Source: Maricaulis maris
Lineage (GTDB): Bacteria > Pseudomonadota > Alphaproteobacteria > Caulobacterales > Maricaulaceae
Assembly: GCF_036322705.1 (NCBI RefSeq)
Contig: NZ_AP027270.1
Location: 1,303,501 to 1,367,500, forward strand
DNA length: 64,000 nucleotides
Direction of reading: 5' to 3'
Below the pieces are notes generated by a model, which was given only the letters and a program-made list of their open reading frames with translations, was not told the origin of the DNA and did no database searches. Within the stretch, counting starts at the first letter, position 1; every line of letters starts with the position of its first letter. Shown in pieces: positions 28,507-38,078 of the stretch. A program made the position numbers and the translations under genes.

Positions 28507-29388
28507 ATGTTCAAAGGGTCCATCACTGCGCTCGTTACCCCCTTCAAGAACGGGGCCGTTGATGAAGCCGCCGTTATCGCGCTGACGGAGCGTCAGATTG
28601 CAGCGGGAACGCACGGCCTGGTGCCCTGCGGAACCACCGGTGAAAGCGCCACCTTGACCTTCGAGGAGCACATGCGTGTCGTCGAGATCGTGGTCGAGAC
28701 CGCCAAGGGCCGCGTTCCGGTCATTGCAGGGACAGGCTCGAACAATACGGCGGTGGCGATCGAGAACCAGCGCCGCGCCCGCGAACTGGGCGCGGATGCA
28801 GGGCTGGTGGTTGCGCCCTACTATAACAAACCGAATGCGGAGGGCCTGTTCCAACACTTCAAGGCCATTCACGACGCCGTCGATCTGCCGATCGTGGTCT
28901 ACAATGTCCCGGGCCGGACCGTGGTTGATATCCAGCCCGAGACGGTGGCCCGGATCGCCGGGCTCGAACGGGTTGTCGGGGTCAAGGATGCCACGGGCGA
29001 CACTGCGCGGGTCTCGGCCCATCGTCGCCTTATTGGTGCCGACTTCGTGCAATTGTCCGGTGATGATCCGTCAGCGCTCGGCTTCAATGCGACCGGCGGT
29101 GTCGGTGCGATCTCGGTGACCTCGAATGTGGCTCCGGCCTTGTGTGCGGCCTTCCAGGACGCCACATTGACAGGAGACTGGGAAACAGCGCGCGCGCTCA
29201 ATGACCGCTTGATGCCGCTACACCACGCGCTGTTTACCTCGTCCAGCCCGGGACCGACAAAATACGCCCTGTCCGTGCTGGGTGTGATGAATACCGAATT
29301 GCGGCTGCCGCTGACCGAACCGAATGAGGCGTCCAACGCGGCCGTGCGGTCCGCACTCGTCCATGCCGGCCTGCTTGACCGGGCCTGA
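28507..29388 (+). CDS. dapA: DapA, 4-hydroxy-tetrahydrodipicolinate synthase
   Basis: 293 residues, normal length. It condenses pyruvate and aspartate semialdehyde in lysine/diaminopimelate synthesis. Seen are [30 protein letters not shown], the VYNVPGRT loop with the conserved Tyr, and the Schiff-base lysine in [10 protein letters not shown] (about residue 161). It is followed 11 bp later by smpB. The 145-bp gap to the divergent transglycosylase gene includes TTGACA at about 28428-28433, a possible -35 element without an obvious -10. Confidence 0.96.
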   Translation: MFKGSITALVTPFKNGAVDEAAVIALTERQIAAGTHGLVPCGTTGESATLTFEEHMRVVEIVVETAKGRVPVIAGTGSNNTAVAIENQRRARELGADAGLVVAPYYNKPNAEGLFQHFKAIHDAVDLPIVVYNVPGRTVVDIQPETVARIAGLERVVGVKDATGDTARVSAHRRLIGADFVQLSGDDPSALGFNATGGVGAISVTSNVAPALCAAFQDATLTGDWETARALNDRLMPLHHALFTSSSPGPTKYALSVLGVMNTELRLPLTEPNEASNAAVRSALVHAGLLDRA

Positions 29389-29399
29389 TTGAAAGCGCC

Positions 29400-29870
29400 A
29401 TGAGCAAACCCAAGACCGAGACCGGAGCTGTCGCCGTTAACCGGCGCGCCCGCTATGATTACGAGATCGAGGAGACGTTCGAAGCCGGGCTGATGCTGAT
29501 GGGTTCGGAGGTCAAATCCCTGCGTGAGGGGCGGGCCAATATCGCCGAGAGCTATGTCAGCCCGGAGCGCGAGGGCCTGTGGCTGATCAATGCGGATATC
29601 CCGCTCTACGGACCGGCCAACCGGTTCAATCATGAGCCTCGGCGTCACCGCAAACTGCTTCTGAAAGCCAAGGAAATTGCCAAGCTGTCCGGGGCTGCGA
29701 CCCAGCAGGGGCGAACGATTGTCGCCTTGAGGCTCTATTTCAATGGCCGCGGCCTGGCCAAGCTGCAGATCGGGCTCGCGACCGGCAAGAAGACGGTCGA
29801 CAAGCGCCAGACGATCAAGGATCGCGAGTGGAACAAGCAGAAGTCGCGCCTGATGAAGACTTACGGCTGA
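29400..29870 (+). CDS. smpB: SmpB, tmRNA-binding protein
   Basis: 156 residues. It binds tmRNA and delivers it to stalled ribosomes for trans-translation. Family motifs are [54 protein letters not shown] and the basic C-terminal tail [24 protein letters not shown] that enters the mRNA channel. It follows dapA as in many alphaproteobacteria. Its last 10 bases overlap the 3' end of the convergent gene at 29861. Confidence 0.97.
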   Translation: MSKPKTETGAVAVNRRARYDYEIEETFEAGLMLMGSEVKSLREGRANIAESYVSPEREGLWLINADIPLYGPANRFNHEPRRHRKLLLKAKEIAKLSGAATQQGRTIVALRLYFNGRGLAKLQIGLATGKKTVDKRQTIKDREWNKQKSRLMKTYG

Positions 29871-30223
29871 CGCAGCATGCCTTCATTGTCGGCCCGGTCG
29901 ATCGCAGCCCGGTCCTGACGTCTGGATCGGCGGTCCCTGAGTTCGGCAATCATCGCCCGGGCGGTCGACAGGTCGTGTTCGATCCCGCTGCGCCAGACAC
30001 AATCCAGCTCGTCGGGATCCAGGACGACCTGTTGCGTCTCACCGGTCATGCCGGACCAGTTCAGGGTCAGTCGGGGCTGCTGATAGGTGATGAAGGTCAG
30101 GCCCGACACACAGCGTTCGCGGGTTTCGACCGTATAAAGTCCCGGCAGCAGTGGTTCCGCGCGACGGCTGACCGTGATCGGAGCCTTCAGCTCGAGGCGC
30201 CTAATGCGGGTTCGGTATTTCAT
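29861..30223 (-). CDS. Small protein of unknown function, convergent with smpB
   Basis: 120 residues from the ATG at 30223, preceded by AAAGG in its own orientation; the frame is open to 30271. The sequence begins with basic strands ([20 protein letters not shown]), then a beta-rich core with [20 protein letters not shown] and two cysteines, and ends in a charged helix. The [28 protein letters not shown] part looks helical and might mediate interactions. No family was recognised. The 10-bp 3' overlap with smpB is unusual but the coding pattern is convincing. Confidence 0.6.
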   Translation of the reverse strand: MKYRTRIRRLELKAPITVSRRAEPLLPGLYTVETRERCVSGLTFITYQQPRLTLNWSGMTGETQQVVLDPDELDCVWRSGIEHDLSTARAMIAELRDRRSRRQDRAAIDRADNEGMLRQP

Positions 30224-30307
30224 GAGCTTGGCCTTTCGGCGCGACACCCGGCGCCTGCCGATGCAGGGCACCGGCAGGCGTAGGGATGCTGTCAGAGTGA
30301 CCGGAGA

Positions 30308-30640
30308 TTAGCTGCGGACGGGCTCTTTCTTGCCGTCCGCCTTGCCGGACTCATCGGGATTGATCTGGGATCGCGGCGTGTCTGCCGTTGCCTGGCGGCT
30401 GTCCGCTTTGGCACCCTGCTGCTTGTTCTGACCGCTGACCGACTCGGTCTTCTTCGACTTCGCGTCGGCGTCACCGGTCTGGCGCTTGGCCTGGCTCACG
30501 GCTTCGTCCAGCGTCGCGTAGTGATGGGAGCCGATATGGAACTGCTTGTCAGAGGAACGCGTGATGCCAAGCTTGGTCATCAGGGCTTCGCTCTCCGCAC
30601 TGATGGTGCGGGTCTGGGAATTATGGGTTTCGGTCTTCAT
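30308..30640 (-). CDS. Small hydrophilic protein, disordered C-terminus
   Basis: 110 residues from the ATG at 30640, which has GGAG upstream; the frame open to 30772 is less likely. The first half may form a small fold (LMTKLGITRSSDKQFHIGSHHYATLDEAVSQAKRQ, a strand-helix pattern). The second half is rich in Lys, Ser, Gln, Asp and Gly and is probably unstructured. It lies 28 bp downstream of the CsbD-like gene on the same strand and may be transcribed with it, perhaps as a stress-related pair. Function unknown. Confidence 0.6.
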   Translation of the reverse strand: MKTETHNSQTRTISAESEALMTKLGITRSSDKQFHIGSHHYATLDEAVSQAKRQTGDADAKSKKTESVSGQNKQQGAKADSRQATADTPRSQINPDESGKADGKKEPVRS

Positions 30641-30668
30641 GATAATCTCCAAGTAAATATAGGGTAAG

Positions 30669-30890
30669 TCAGGCAGCGGGCTGCTGCTCGAACCACTGGT
30701 GAACATCATCTCGTGCAGTCTCTTCCGATACAGACATTCGCGTCTGCACCATGGCGCTGAGTTGCCGTTCATCCTTGATAGTGCTGCAGTCGAAGTTAGT
30801 CAGAAATGGCCACTTCAGCTGTGCGCTATGCATCGCGGATTTTTGACGCGATAGTACAGCAGGGCTTTCGCCCCCACGAAATCCAAACAT
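30669..30890 (-). CDS. Small CsbD-like protein (divergent)
   Basis: 73 residues. The ATG at 30890 has a near-perfect AGGAG (30898-30902) seven bases upstream, so this short gene is probably real. The part KWPFLTNFDCSTIKDERQLS followed by AMVQTRMSVSEETARDDVHQWF follows the spacing of CsbD/YjbJ general-stress proteins (KWGKLTDDDL, then I-x3-R-x2-L, IQERYG, S-x-E-x-A, V-x2-W). The usual N-terminal WNQIEG repeat is missing or changed. CsbD proteins are stress-induced with unknown mechanism. Assignment by eye only. Confidence 0.5.
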   Translation of the reverse strand: MFGFRGGESPAVLSRQKSAMHSAQLKWPFLTNFDCSTIKDERQLSAMVQTRMSVSEETARDDVHQWFEQQPAA

Positions 30891-30991
30891 TTTGGAACTC
30901 CTGGCAAGCGAGGATTGAGCCTGCTTTTGGATGCAGTAAGCGTCTCGCTTGATTTATTATATATAGAGGAAATTTATAAAAAAGTACAGCG

Positions 30992-31021
30992 ATTAAATAA
31001 ATCCGAATATATAACCGTCAA
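30992..31021 (-). promoter_or_regulatory. Putative promoter of the CsbD-like gene
   Basis: Read leftwards, TTGACG (31021-31016) and TTTAAT (30997-30992) are separated by 18 bp in a strikingly AT-rich stretch (about 30950-31020) in this GC-rich genome. The roughly 100-bp leader to the start codon at 30890 holds nothing else recognised. Confidence 0.45.
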
Positions 31022-31049
31022 CATGCCGAATGTTTGAGCGTATTGCGGA

Positions 31050-32060
31050 TCAGCTGCCTTCAACGGCGAAGCGCTCGCGATAGGCCTGCGGTGTCACGCC
31101 GATCAGGCGGGCAAAGGAGCGCCGCATGCGCTCGTCATTGCCGAAGCCGGTATGACTGGCGACCGTCTTGATCGAGACATTGGGGTTTTCCAGCATCGCC
31201 CGGGCGGCATCGACCCGGAATTGCTCCACCGCGCGGGCCGGCGTCAGGCCTGTATCATCGGTATAGAGACGGGCGAAATTGCGCGCACTCATGCCCGAGC
31301 GTTCCGCCAGGGCCTCGACCTTCAGATCGGCCTGGAGATTGTCCTTCATCCAGAAGTGGAGGGCATCGAAGCGACCGGTGACCGATCGTTGCTGCTGTTT
31401 GAGCGCTTCGGAGAATTGCGATTGCCCGCCTGGGCGCTTCACGTAAACGAGCAGGGAGCGCGCGAGCTCGAGGGCGAGGTCGCGGCCGTGATCGCGCTCG
31501 ACCAGGGCCAGTGCCAGATCAATGCCGGCAGTTACGCCTGCCGAGGTCCAGATACGGCCATCCTCGATGAATATCGGATCGGGATCGACGTCGGTATCGG
31601 GGCAGTCGTCTGCCAGCTGGTCGCAATGGCGCCAGTGGGTGACCGCCCGCTTGCCCTTCAGCAAGCCCGCGCTCCCCAGCAGGAAGGCACCTGTGCAGGT
31701 GGCGGCAATTCGGCCGGCCTTCTCGGCCGATTTCTGGACCGCGTGCACGAAGCGGGTGTCGCGCGTGGCCGCGAATACACCGTCACCCCCGGCGATCATC
31801 AGCGTATCGCCTTCGTCCAGCCCGATACCGGCCAGGCGTCGGGTGTTGAGGAGGACGCCTGTATCGGTCTCGACAGGACCGCCATGATGGGATGCGATCG
31901 GTGTCGCGTAGGCGGAGCGGCCGAGAAAGGTGTTGGCGTCCTGGAAGACCTGCAGGGGTCCGGTCACGTCCAGCAGTTTGACACCGGGAAAGGTGACAAA
32001 GGCGACGCTGCGTTCGGTTTCTTCAGGTTTGGCAGAAAAAGGGAGCATGGCGGTATTCAT
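31050..32060 (-). CDS. GlxA-type transcriptional regulator (DJ-1/PfpI + AraC)
   Basis: 336 residues from the ATG at 32060; an upstream frame to 32156 is open but unsupported. The N-terminal DJ-1/PfpI-like domain starts ERSVAFVTFPGVKLLDVTGP and has the nucleophile-elbow sequence AATCTGAFLLGSAGLLKGKRAVTHW with its Cys. The C-terminal AraC domain has two helix-turn-helix units: LAERSGMSARNFARLYTDDTGLTPA and VASHTGFGNDERMRRSFARLIGVTPQAYRERF. Relatives respond to small metabolites such as carnitine, betaine or arginine. Neighbours give no clue to the ligand. No signal peptide. Confidence 0.9.
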   Translation of the reverse strand: MNTAMLPFSAKPEETERSVAFVTFPGVKLLDVTGPLQVFQDANTFLGRSAYATPIASHHGGPVETDTGVLLNTRRLAGIGLDEGDTLMIAGGDGVFAATRDTRFVHAVQKSAEKAGRIAATCTGAFLLGSAGLLKGKRAVTHWRHCDQLADDCPDTDVDPDPIFIEDGRIWTSAGVTAGIDLALALVERDHGRDLALELARSLLVYVKRPGGQSQFSEALKQQQRSVTGRFDALHFWMKDNLQADLKVEALAERSGMSARNFARLYTDDTGLTPARAVEQFRVDAARAMLENPNVSIKTVASHTGFGNDERMRRSFARLIGVTPQAYRERFAVEGS

Positions 32061-32267
32061 GCCATCAATGGGAATGGATATCCAGTGGCTGATATCCTGA
32101 AACCGGCTAATGGGCCAGTCCCTGCACACCCGTGCGCAATGACGGCAAAAAGGCAATCAGCCGCTATCTAGACGAACCCGGCAGCCGGGCCGGGCGGACC
32201 GTCAGCCGGGGCTTGGGGGCACCGGGACGTCAGGCCATCATGGTTAATTGTTCACAGGTGGCAGGAT

Positions 32268-32927
32268 TTAACCGTGGTCGAGATAGGCGCGAATGTCGGC
32301 GAAGACTCCGTCGAACATGGCCTGCGTCAGGCGTCCGGTATTCGTGTTGTAGCGCGAGCAGTGATAGCTGTCGAAGAGCCGGACCGGCCCACCGGGGCCG
32401 ACAAGATCGGCCGTCGCGGCATGCCCGAAGGTCGCGGCCTTCAGCGGCAGGCCGAGCGCGCGCAGGGTGTTGTCGTGGGAAATCTTGCCGAGGCAGAGAA
32501 TGGCCCGGAGCTGCGACATGGCGGCGATGCGACTGGTGAGATAGGGGCGACAGGCATTGGCCTCTGCACCGACCGGCTTGTTCTCGGGCGGGACACAGCG
32601 CACGGCATTGGTGATCATCGCGTCGACGAGTTCGACGCCATCTCCGGCATGACTGGCATAGGTCCCGCGCGAAAACCCGAAGCGGTCGAGCGTCGCGTAG
32701 AGGAGATCGCCGGCCCAGTCGCCGGTGAAGGGGCGTCCCGTCCGGTTGGCGCCGCGCAGGCCCGGCGCCAGACCGATGATCAGCAGACGCGCATCCGCTT
32801 TCCCGAACGACTCGACCGGGGCGTTGTGCCAGTCGGGATGCTCGGCCGCCGTTTTCTCGCGGAAGGCAACAAGGCGCGGGCAGAGCGGGCAGTCCAGCGG
32901 AGCTTCGGGCGGAATGCCTGCGCTCAT
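32268..32927 (-). CDS. Uracil-DNA glycosylase, family 5 (UDGb-like)
   Basis: 219 residues. The N-terminal cysteine pair DCPLCPRL together with later cysteines (AVRCVPPENK, AILCLGK) fits the iron-sulphur cluster of family 4/5 glycosylases. Motif 1 is LAPGLRGANRTGRPFTGD, typical of family 5, which removes uracil, hypoxanthine and xanthine from DNA. The second motif region reads YHCSRYNTNTGRLT, with Cys where His-Pro is more usual. Its start overlaps the stop codon of the NYN gene as ATGA, so both are made from one transcript. Confidence 0.88.
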   Translation of the reverse strand: MSAGIPPEAPLDCPLCPRLVAFREKTAAEHPDWHNAPVESFGKADARLLIIGLAPGLRGANRTGRPFTGDWAGDLLYATLDRFGFSRGTYASHAGDGVELVDAMITNAVRCVPPENKPVGAEANACRPYLTSRIAAMSQLRAILCLGKISHDNTLRALGLPLKAATFGHAATADLVGPGGPVRLFDSYHCSRYNTNTGRLTQAMFDGVFADIRAYLDHG

Positions 32928-33463
32928 GAAGCGCCTCCGGAACGACCGATCATCGCCCGCAGGTCGTCGAGCTCGATGAAGGCATCGGCTTCGCGGCGCA
33001 GATCGTCGGAAATCATCGACGGGCTGGTCTTCAGCGAGGAGACGACCGAGACCCGCGCGCCCTTCGCCCGGGCGGCGGCCAGCGCGTAGCGGAAGTCACC
33101 ATCGCCGGTAAAGACGATGATGTGGTCGAGATAGGTAGCGGCCTCCAGCATGTCGACGGCGAGCTCGATATCCATGTCGCCCTTGATCCGGCGACGACCA
33201 TGATCGTCGGTGTATTCCTTCGCCGGCTTGGTGATCACCGAGAAGCCGTTGTAATCGAGCCAGTCGACCAGTGGTCGCAGCGGGTTATAGTCCTCGTGCT
33301 CAAGCAGGGCGGTGTAGTAATTGGCCCGGATCAGCTTGCCGCGCTTGCGAAACTCATCGAGAAGGCGTTTGAAATCGATATCAAAGTCGAGCGCTTTCGT
33401 GGTCGAAAAAAGATTGGCGCCGTCAATGAAAAGACCGATGCGTTCGTCGGGATAAAAAGCCAT
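32924..33463 (-). CDS. NYN-domain (LabA/PIN-like) protein
   Basis: 179 residues from the ATG at 33463, with AAGGA upstream. The fold is the NYN variant of the PIN nuclease fold: the first acidic site in IGLFIDGANLFSTTKALDFDIDFKRLL, then RRIKGDMDIELAVDML and DHIIVFTGDGDFRYALAAARAKGARVSVV with conserved Asp residues, ending SDDLRREADAFIELDDL. It probably cleaves RNA with a metal ion. The gene overlaps the downstream glycosylase by ATGA and is divergent from folK with only 22 bp between start codons. Confidence 0.9.
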   Translation of the reverse strand: MAFYPDERIGLFIDGANLFSTTKALDFDIDFKRLLDEFRKRGKLIRANYYTALLEHEDYNPLRPLVDWLDYNGFSVITKPAKEYTDDHGRRRIKGDMDIELAVDMLEAATYLDHIIVFTGDGDFRYALAAARAKGARVSVVSSLKTSPSMISDDLRREADAFIELDDLRAMIGRSGGAS

Positions 33464-33485
33464 GGAAATATCCTTGGAAGAAACA

Positions 33486-34013
33486 ATGAAGACAGAAAAA
33501 CCGTCCGATCGCATTTATATAGCGCTCGGCGCCAACCTGTCACACGGGGCGTGTAGCCCGCGCGCGACCCTTGCCCTGGCGCGGCTCGCCCTGACCGAGG
33601 CCGGCCTGCCGGTCGTGGCGGCCTCGTCGGACTGGCACAGCCCGGCCTGGCCCGATCCGAGTGATCCGCCTTATGTCAACGCAGTCGTCGAGATCGCCTC
33701 GACCGCTTCGGCGCGTGAAATTCTTGATGCCCTGCATACGATCGAGGCCCGGTTTGGGCGCGAGCGTGGCGTCCGCAACGCCCCGCGGCCACTGGACCTC
33801 GACCTGATCGACTGCCGCGGTGAGCGGATTGAAGCCGAAGATGGCCTGGTCGTCCCTCATCCGCGGGCAACAGGGCGGGCTTTCGTTCTGCTGCCACTGG
33901 CCGAGATTGCGCCGGGGTGGACCGATCCCGTGAGCGCCCGCACAATCACCGAACTGATCGCTGCGCTCCCGCAGGCGGATCGCAGCGCAACATACGCGCT
34001 GCAAGAGGGCTGA
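33486..34013 (+). CDS. folK: FolK, hydroxymethyldihydropterin pyrophosphokinase
   Basis: 175 residues from the ATG at 33486 (GGAAG upstream). It transfers pyrophosphate from ATP to 6-hydroxymethyl-7,8-dihydropterin in folate synthesis. Signatures are IYIALGANLS, PYVNAVVEI, IEARFGRERGVRNAPRPLDLDLI (ATP/Mg site) and VPHPRATGRAFVLLPLAEIAPGW. It is not next to folP or folB here. With only 22 bp to the NYN start codon, its promoter must lie inside the divergent NYN coding region. Confidence 0.95.
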   Translation: MKTEKPSDRIYIALGANLSHGACSPRATLALARLALTEAGLPVVAASSDWHSPAWPDPSDPPYVNAVVEIASTASAREILDALHTIEARFGRERGVRNAPRPLDLDLIDCRGERIEAEDGLVVPHPRATGRAFVLLPLAEIAPGWTDPVSARTITELIAALPQADRSATYALQEG

Positions 34014-34106
34014 AAACTCTCACCCCGCAGCCTTGCTTTTACAGGGGGAGGGCGATAGGTAACGCGGTTCCAAAACCTCTAGCGCTGGTTCAAGGAGATC
34101 GCGCGC

Positions 34107-34478
34107 ATGGCTCGCGTCACCGTCGAAGACTGCATTGACAAGATTCCCAATCGTTTCCGTCTGGTCCTGATGGCAGCGCATCGCGCTCGCAACATCTCGG
34201 CCGGCTCCGAGCTGACGATTGATCGTGACAACGACAAGAACCCCGTTGTTGCCCTCCGTGAGATCGCCGACGAGACGCTCGACATGGACTCCCTGAAGGA
34301 CAGCCTGGTCAACGGTCTGCAGCGCGTGCTGCCGAGCGAGGACGAGGAAGAGTCGGCCCGTGAAGAACGTGGCCAGCAACTCGAAGCCCTGCCGGCCCCG
34401 CCGGTCGAGCTCGACGAAGCCGAGATGCTCAAGGCACTCCAGAACGACCGGGACGGCGCGCCTGACGGCCGCCTCTAA
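34107..34478 (+). CDS. rpoZ: RpoZ, RNA polymerase omega subunit
   Basis: 123 residues, a little long because of an acidic C-terminal extension common in alphaproteobacteria. The core [20 protein letters not shown] and [15 protein letters not shown] is diagnostic. Omega helps fold beta-prime and forms part of a ppGpp site on RNA polymerase. It sits directly upstream of spoT, as in E. coli, linking the ppGpp target to its maker. AAGGAGATC at 34092-34100 is its ribosome binding site. Confidence 0.96.
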   Translation: MARVTVEDCIDKIPNRFRLVLMAAHRARNISAGSELTIDRDNDKNPVVALREIADETLDMDSLKDSLVNGLQRVLPSEDEEESAREERGQQLEALPAPPVELDEAEMLKALQNDRDGAPDGRL

Positions 34479-34484
34479 CGCGTC

Positions 34485-36716
34485 TTGACCTCCGGCGCGA
34501 CGGCATCAGACCTGGCATCGTCGCCGCCCGCCATACCCAGTGCGGACGAGTTGATAGCGCGTATCCGGCGCTATTTTCCGAAAGTTGACGCCGACTTCGT
34601 GCGGCGGGCCTATGACTTCGCCGCGGAGGCCCACCGGCCTCAACGGCGCCAGTCGGGTGAGCCCTATTTCGCGCATGTCGCGCAGGTGGCAATGATCCTG
34701 GCCGAATTGCGCATGGATGTCGCGACGGTCTGTACGGGCCTGCTTCACGATACGGTCGAGGATACGCCGGCGACGCTGGAAGACCTGACTGACGCCTTCT
34801 CCGAGGAGGTTGCCGGCCTGGTCAATGGCGTGACCAAGCTTGGCCAGATGGAGCTGCGGTCCAAACGCACCAAGCAGGCCGAAAACCTCCAGAAACTCGT
34901 CGTCGCGATCTCGGCCGATATCCGCGTCCTGATCGTCAAGCTGTGCGACCGCCTCCACAACATGCGCACGCTCGACGCCATTTCGCGGCAGGACAAGCGC
35001 GAACGGATTGCGCTGGAGACGCTCGAGATCTACGCGCCCTTGGCCCGTCGGATCGGCATCAACCGGGTCTGTGTCGAGCTTGAGGACCTGGCGTTCGAGC
35101 ACCTCAACCCCGCCGCCCACGAATCGATCAATACCCGGCTGAAGCGTTTGCGTGAGCAGCACGCGCAAGACGTTTCGATTGTCTCTGCGGCGATGACCGA
35201 GAGCCTGCTTCAGGCGGGCATTGAAGGTCGCATCTTCGGTCGCGAGAAGCGGCCCTACTCGATCTGGCGCAAGCTGGAGCGCAAGGGGCTGACGTTCGAG
35301 GAAATTGCCGACATCTATGCCTTCCGCCTGATCGTCGACACGCCGGATAATTGTTATCGTGCGCTGGGTGTCATTCACCAGGCATGGCGCTGCGTGCCCG
35401 AACGCTTCCGTGATTTCATTTCCCTGCCCAAGCCCAATAATTATCGCTCCCTGCACACCACGGTGATGGGCCCGAAGAATGTCCGGGTCGAGTTGCAGAT
35501 CCGCACCGAGGCCATGGAATCGGTGGCTGAAAGCGGCGTTGCTGCGCATTGGCGCTACAAGAACTCCACCTACACCTATGACGCCACGGCTGCCCAGGCG
35601 GCGGGAGGCGATCCGCTGGAAAGGCTGCGGCCCTTCGTCGAAATTCTCAACCAGGGCGGTGATCCGGAAGAGTTTCTCGAGCACGCCAAGCTCGAGATGT
35701 TTGCCGATCAGGTCTATTGCTTCACGCCCAAGGGCGACCTCATCTCGCTGCCGGTCGGCGCGACACCGCTGGATTTCGCCTACGCCGTCCATACCGAGCT
35801 GGGCCACACCACCGTGGCGGCCAAGATCAATGGCCGCGAGCGACCGCTGCGCACGCAATTGCACAATGGCGACGTGGTCGCGATCGTGAAGGGCGGGGTG
35901 CGTCATCCGCCGGCAGGCTGGGAAAATCTCGCGGTCACCGGTCGGGCCCGCGCCGCGATCCGCCGCCTGATCCGCGAGAGCGAGCGCGACGAGTTCCACC
36001 GGATCGGCAAGATCATGGCCGAGCACGCCTTCCGCCGCGAAGGCCGGACCCTGATCGAGGATGACCTCAAGGACGCGCTGTCACGGCTTGAGATCAAGGA
36101 TGTCGGCGATCTCTACGAGACCCTGGGCCGTGGACGGATCAGCTCGGGTGATCTGCTCAATGCCGCCTTCCCGGGGCGTCTCGACGAACGGCCCGATACG
36201 GTCGGACGTGACCTCATCCAGGATTCCAAGGCGCGCCTTTATGTGCGCGGCCGGGGCCTGACCCAGGGCGTCACCCTGCATTTCGCCGAATGCTGTTCGC
36301 CGCTGCCGGGGGACCGCATCGTCGGCCTGCTGCGCAAGGAAAAGGGAATCGAGATCCACACCATCGACTGCGAACGCCTCGCCCAGTTCGAGGAAAGCGG
36401 GATGGATGAGTGGCTCGATCTCGCCTGGACTGCCGAGGCCGAGGACAATGCCGTGTCGATGGCGCGGATCCGCGCGGTCATGCACAACGAGCCCGGTGCC
36501 CTGGCGGAGATTGCCAAGACGGTGTCGGAAAACCGCGGCAATATCGCCAGCGTCACAACCCGCAACCGCGCGTCGGATTTCTTCGACATGGAATTTGACG
36601 TCGAAGTGTTCGATACCCGCCATCTGGCCAACATCCTGGCCGCGATCCGCATGTGCGAGACCGTTGTCTCGGCCGAGCGGGCGCGTGCGTCGACCGAGGA
36701 GATCAAAGAATCATGA
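34485..36716 (+). CDS. spoT: Bifunctional (p)ppGpp synthetase/hydrolase (RelA/SpoT)
   Basis: 743 residues. Order of domains: HD hydrolase with [16 protein letters not shown] (catalytic HD), synthetase with [19 protein letters not shown] and [15 protein letters not shown] and [20 protein letters not shown] ([27 protein letters not shown]), helical/zinc-finger region with [12 protein letters not shown], and C-terminal ACT ([21 protein letters not shown]). Both active sites look intact. The stop codon of rpoZ is in the same frame just upstream, so the start must be TTG at 34485 or another rare codon; the next candidate is TTG at 34551. It is coupled to pyrE by ATGA. Confidence 0.95.
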   Translation: MTSGATASDLASSPPAIPSADELIARIRRYFPKVDADFVRRAYDFAAEAHRPQRRQSGEPYFAHVAQVAMILAELRMDVATVCTGLLHDTVEDTPATLEDLTDAFSEEVAGLVNGVTKLGQMELRSKRTKQAENLQKLVVAISADIRVLIVKLCDRLHNMRTLDAISRQDKRERIALETLEIYAPLARRIGINRVCVELEDLAFEHLNPAAHESINTRLKRLREQHAQDVSIVSAAMTESLLQAGIEGRIFGREKRPYSIWRKLERKGLTFEEIADIYAFRLIVDTPDNCYRALGVIHQAWRCVPERFRDFISLPKPNNYRSLHTTVMGPKNVRVELQIRTEAMESVAESGVAAHWRYKNSTYTYDATAAQAAGGDPLERLRPFVEILNQGGDPEEFLEHAKLEMFADQVYCFTPKGDLISLPVGATPLDFAYAVHTELGHTTVAAKINGRERPLRTQLHNGDVVAIVKGGVRHPPAGWENLAVTGRARAAIRRLIRESERDEFHRIGKIMAEHAFRREGRTLIEDDLKDALSRLEIKDVGDLYETLGRGRISSGDLLNAAFPGRLDERPDTVGRDLIQDSKARLYVRGRGLTQGVTLHFAECCSPLPGDRIVGLLRKEKGIEIHTIDCERLAQFEESGMDEWLDLAWTAEAEDNAVSMARIRAVMHNEPGALAEIAKTVSENRGNIASVTTRNRASDFFDMEFDVEVFDTRHLANILAAIRMCETVVSAERARASTEEIKES

Positions 36717-37297
36717 CCCGCGATGAAGTCCTGGACGAATTCCGCGCCGCCGGTGCCCTGCTCGAGGGCCATTTCATCCTGTCGTCCGGTCTGCGCAGCC
36801 CGGTCTTCCTGCAAAAGGCGCGCGTCTTCTCCGAACCGGCGCGCACCGAACGTCTGTGCAAGGCATTGGCGGAGAAGGTGAAAGCCCAGCTGCATGACAC
36901 GCCGACCGTGATTGTGTCGCCGGCTGTGGGCGGAATTGTTCCCGGCTATGAAACCGCCCGCCAAATGGGTCTCAAGGCGCTTTATGTCGAGCGCGAGAAT
37001 GGCGAGTTCACACTGCGCCGCGGCTTCGAGCTGACCGAACAGGACAAGGTGCTGGTGGTGGAGGACATCGTCACCACCGGTCTGTCGTCGCGCGAATGTA
37101 TCGAGGCGATCAACAAGACCGGCGCCCGTGTCATCGCCGAGGCCTGCCTGGTCGACCGCTCGGGCGGCGAGGCCGATGTCGGCGTACCGCTGATCGCGCT
37201 GACCGAATACAAGGTGCCGGCCTATCCGGCCGATCAATTGCCGCCGGAGCTGGAAGCCATCCCCGCGACCAAGCCGGGCAGCCGCGGCCTCGCCTGA
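36713..37297 (+). CDS. pyrE: PyrE, orotate phosphoribosyltransferase
   Basis: 194 residues from the ATG at 36713 that overlaps the spoT stop. It adds orotate to PRPP to make orotidine 5'-phosphate in pyrimidine synthesis. The PRPP-binding motif is [21 protein letters not shown]; other conserved parts are [15 protein letters not shown] and [18 protein letters not shown]. It is co-transcribed with spoT and pdxJ. Regulation is probably by the shared operon promoter; no attenuator is visible because the gap to spoT is negative. Confidence 0.96.
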   Translation: MTRDEVLDEFRAAGALLEGHFILSSGLRSPVFLQKARVFSEPARTERLCKALAEKVKAQLHDTPTVIVSPAVGGIVPGYETARQMGLKALYVERENGEFTLRRGFELTEQDKVLVVEDIVTTGLSSRECIEAINKTGARVIAEACLVDRSGGEADVGVPLIALTEYKVPAYPADQLPPELEAIPATKPGSRGLA

Positions 37298-37328
37298 GGC
37301 CCTCAGGCAAACACATAGGAGCAGGCCG

Positions 37329-38078
37329 GTGAGCATTCGTCTCGGCGTCAATATCGATCACGTGGCCACGATCCGGAACGCCCGGGGCGGCGATCATCCG
37401 GATCCCGTGCGCGCGGCCCGGCAGGCGTCTGAGGCAGGCGCCGACGGGATCACCGCGCACCTGCGCGAAGACCGTCGCCATATCCGCGACACGGATATCG
37501 ACCGGCTGATGGCCGAGATCGACCTGCCGCTCAATCTGGAAATGGCGGCAACGCCGGAAATGCTCGACATCGCCCTGCGTCACAAGCCGCATGCGGTCTG
37601 CCTGGTGCCGGAAAAGCGCGAGGAGCGCACCACCGAGGGCGGGCTGGATGTCGCCGCCGGTCACAATGTGATCGCGCCCTTTGTGCGTCAGCTGCGCGAG
37701 GCCGGCAGCCGCGTCTCGCTCTTCATCGAGCCCGACCCGGTCCAGATCGCCGTCGCCGAAGCCATGGGCGCTGCCGTGGTGGAGCTTCACACCGGCGCCT
37801 ATTGCGAAGCCTGGCTCGCCGGCGATACGGCCCGGCTCGAGCATCACCTCAAACGCCTCCAGGCGGCCTCCACGATCGCCCATGAGCGCGGGCTAGAAGT
37901 CCATGCCGGGCACGGCCTGACCTACGACACCGTCAAACCGATTGCCGCCATCCCGGAAGTGATCGAGCTCAATATCGGCCATTTCCTCATCGGCGAAGCC
38001 ATCTTCCGCGGCCTGCGCGAAGCGGTCGGGACGATGCGCGGGCTGATCGAGGAAGCGCGGGCGGGGCAGGACTCGTGA
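37329..38078 (+). CDS. pdxJ: PdxJ, pyridoxine 5'-phosphate synthase
   Basis: 249 residues. It joins 3-amino-1-hydroxyacetone phosphate and deoxyxylulose 5-phosphate to make pyridoxine 5'-phosphate. Typical parts: [18 protein letters not shown] at the N-terminus, [55 protein letters not shown], and the C-terminal [11 protein letters not shown] and [14 protein letters not shown]. The start is GTG at 37329 with an AGGAG in the leader. As in E. coli it is linked to acpS, with a small membrane protein gene between. Confidence 0.96.
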   Translation: MSIRLGVNIDHVATIRNARGGDHPDPVRAARQASEAGADGITAHLREDRRHIRDTDIDRLMAEIDLPLNLEMAATPEMLDIALRHKPHAVCLVPEKREERTTEGGLDVAAGHNVIAPFVRQLREAGSRVSLFIEPDPVQIAVAEAMGAAVVELHTGAYCEAWLAGDTARLEHHLKRLQAASTIAHERGLEVHAGHGLTYDTVKPIAAIPEVIELNIGHFLIGEAIFRGLREAVGTMRGLIEEARAGQDS

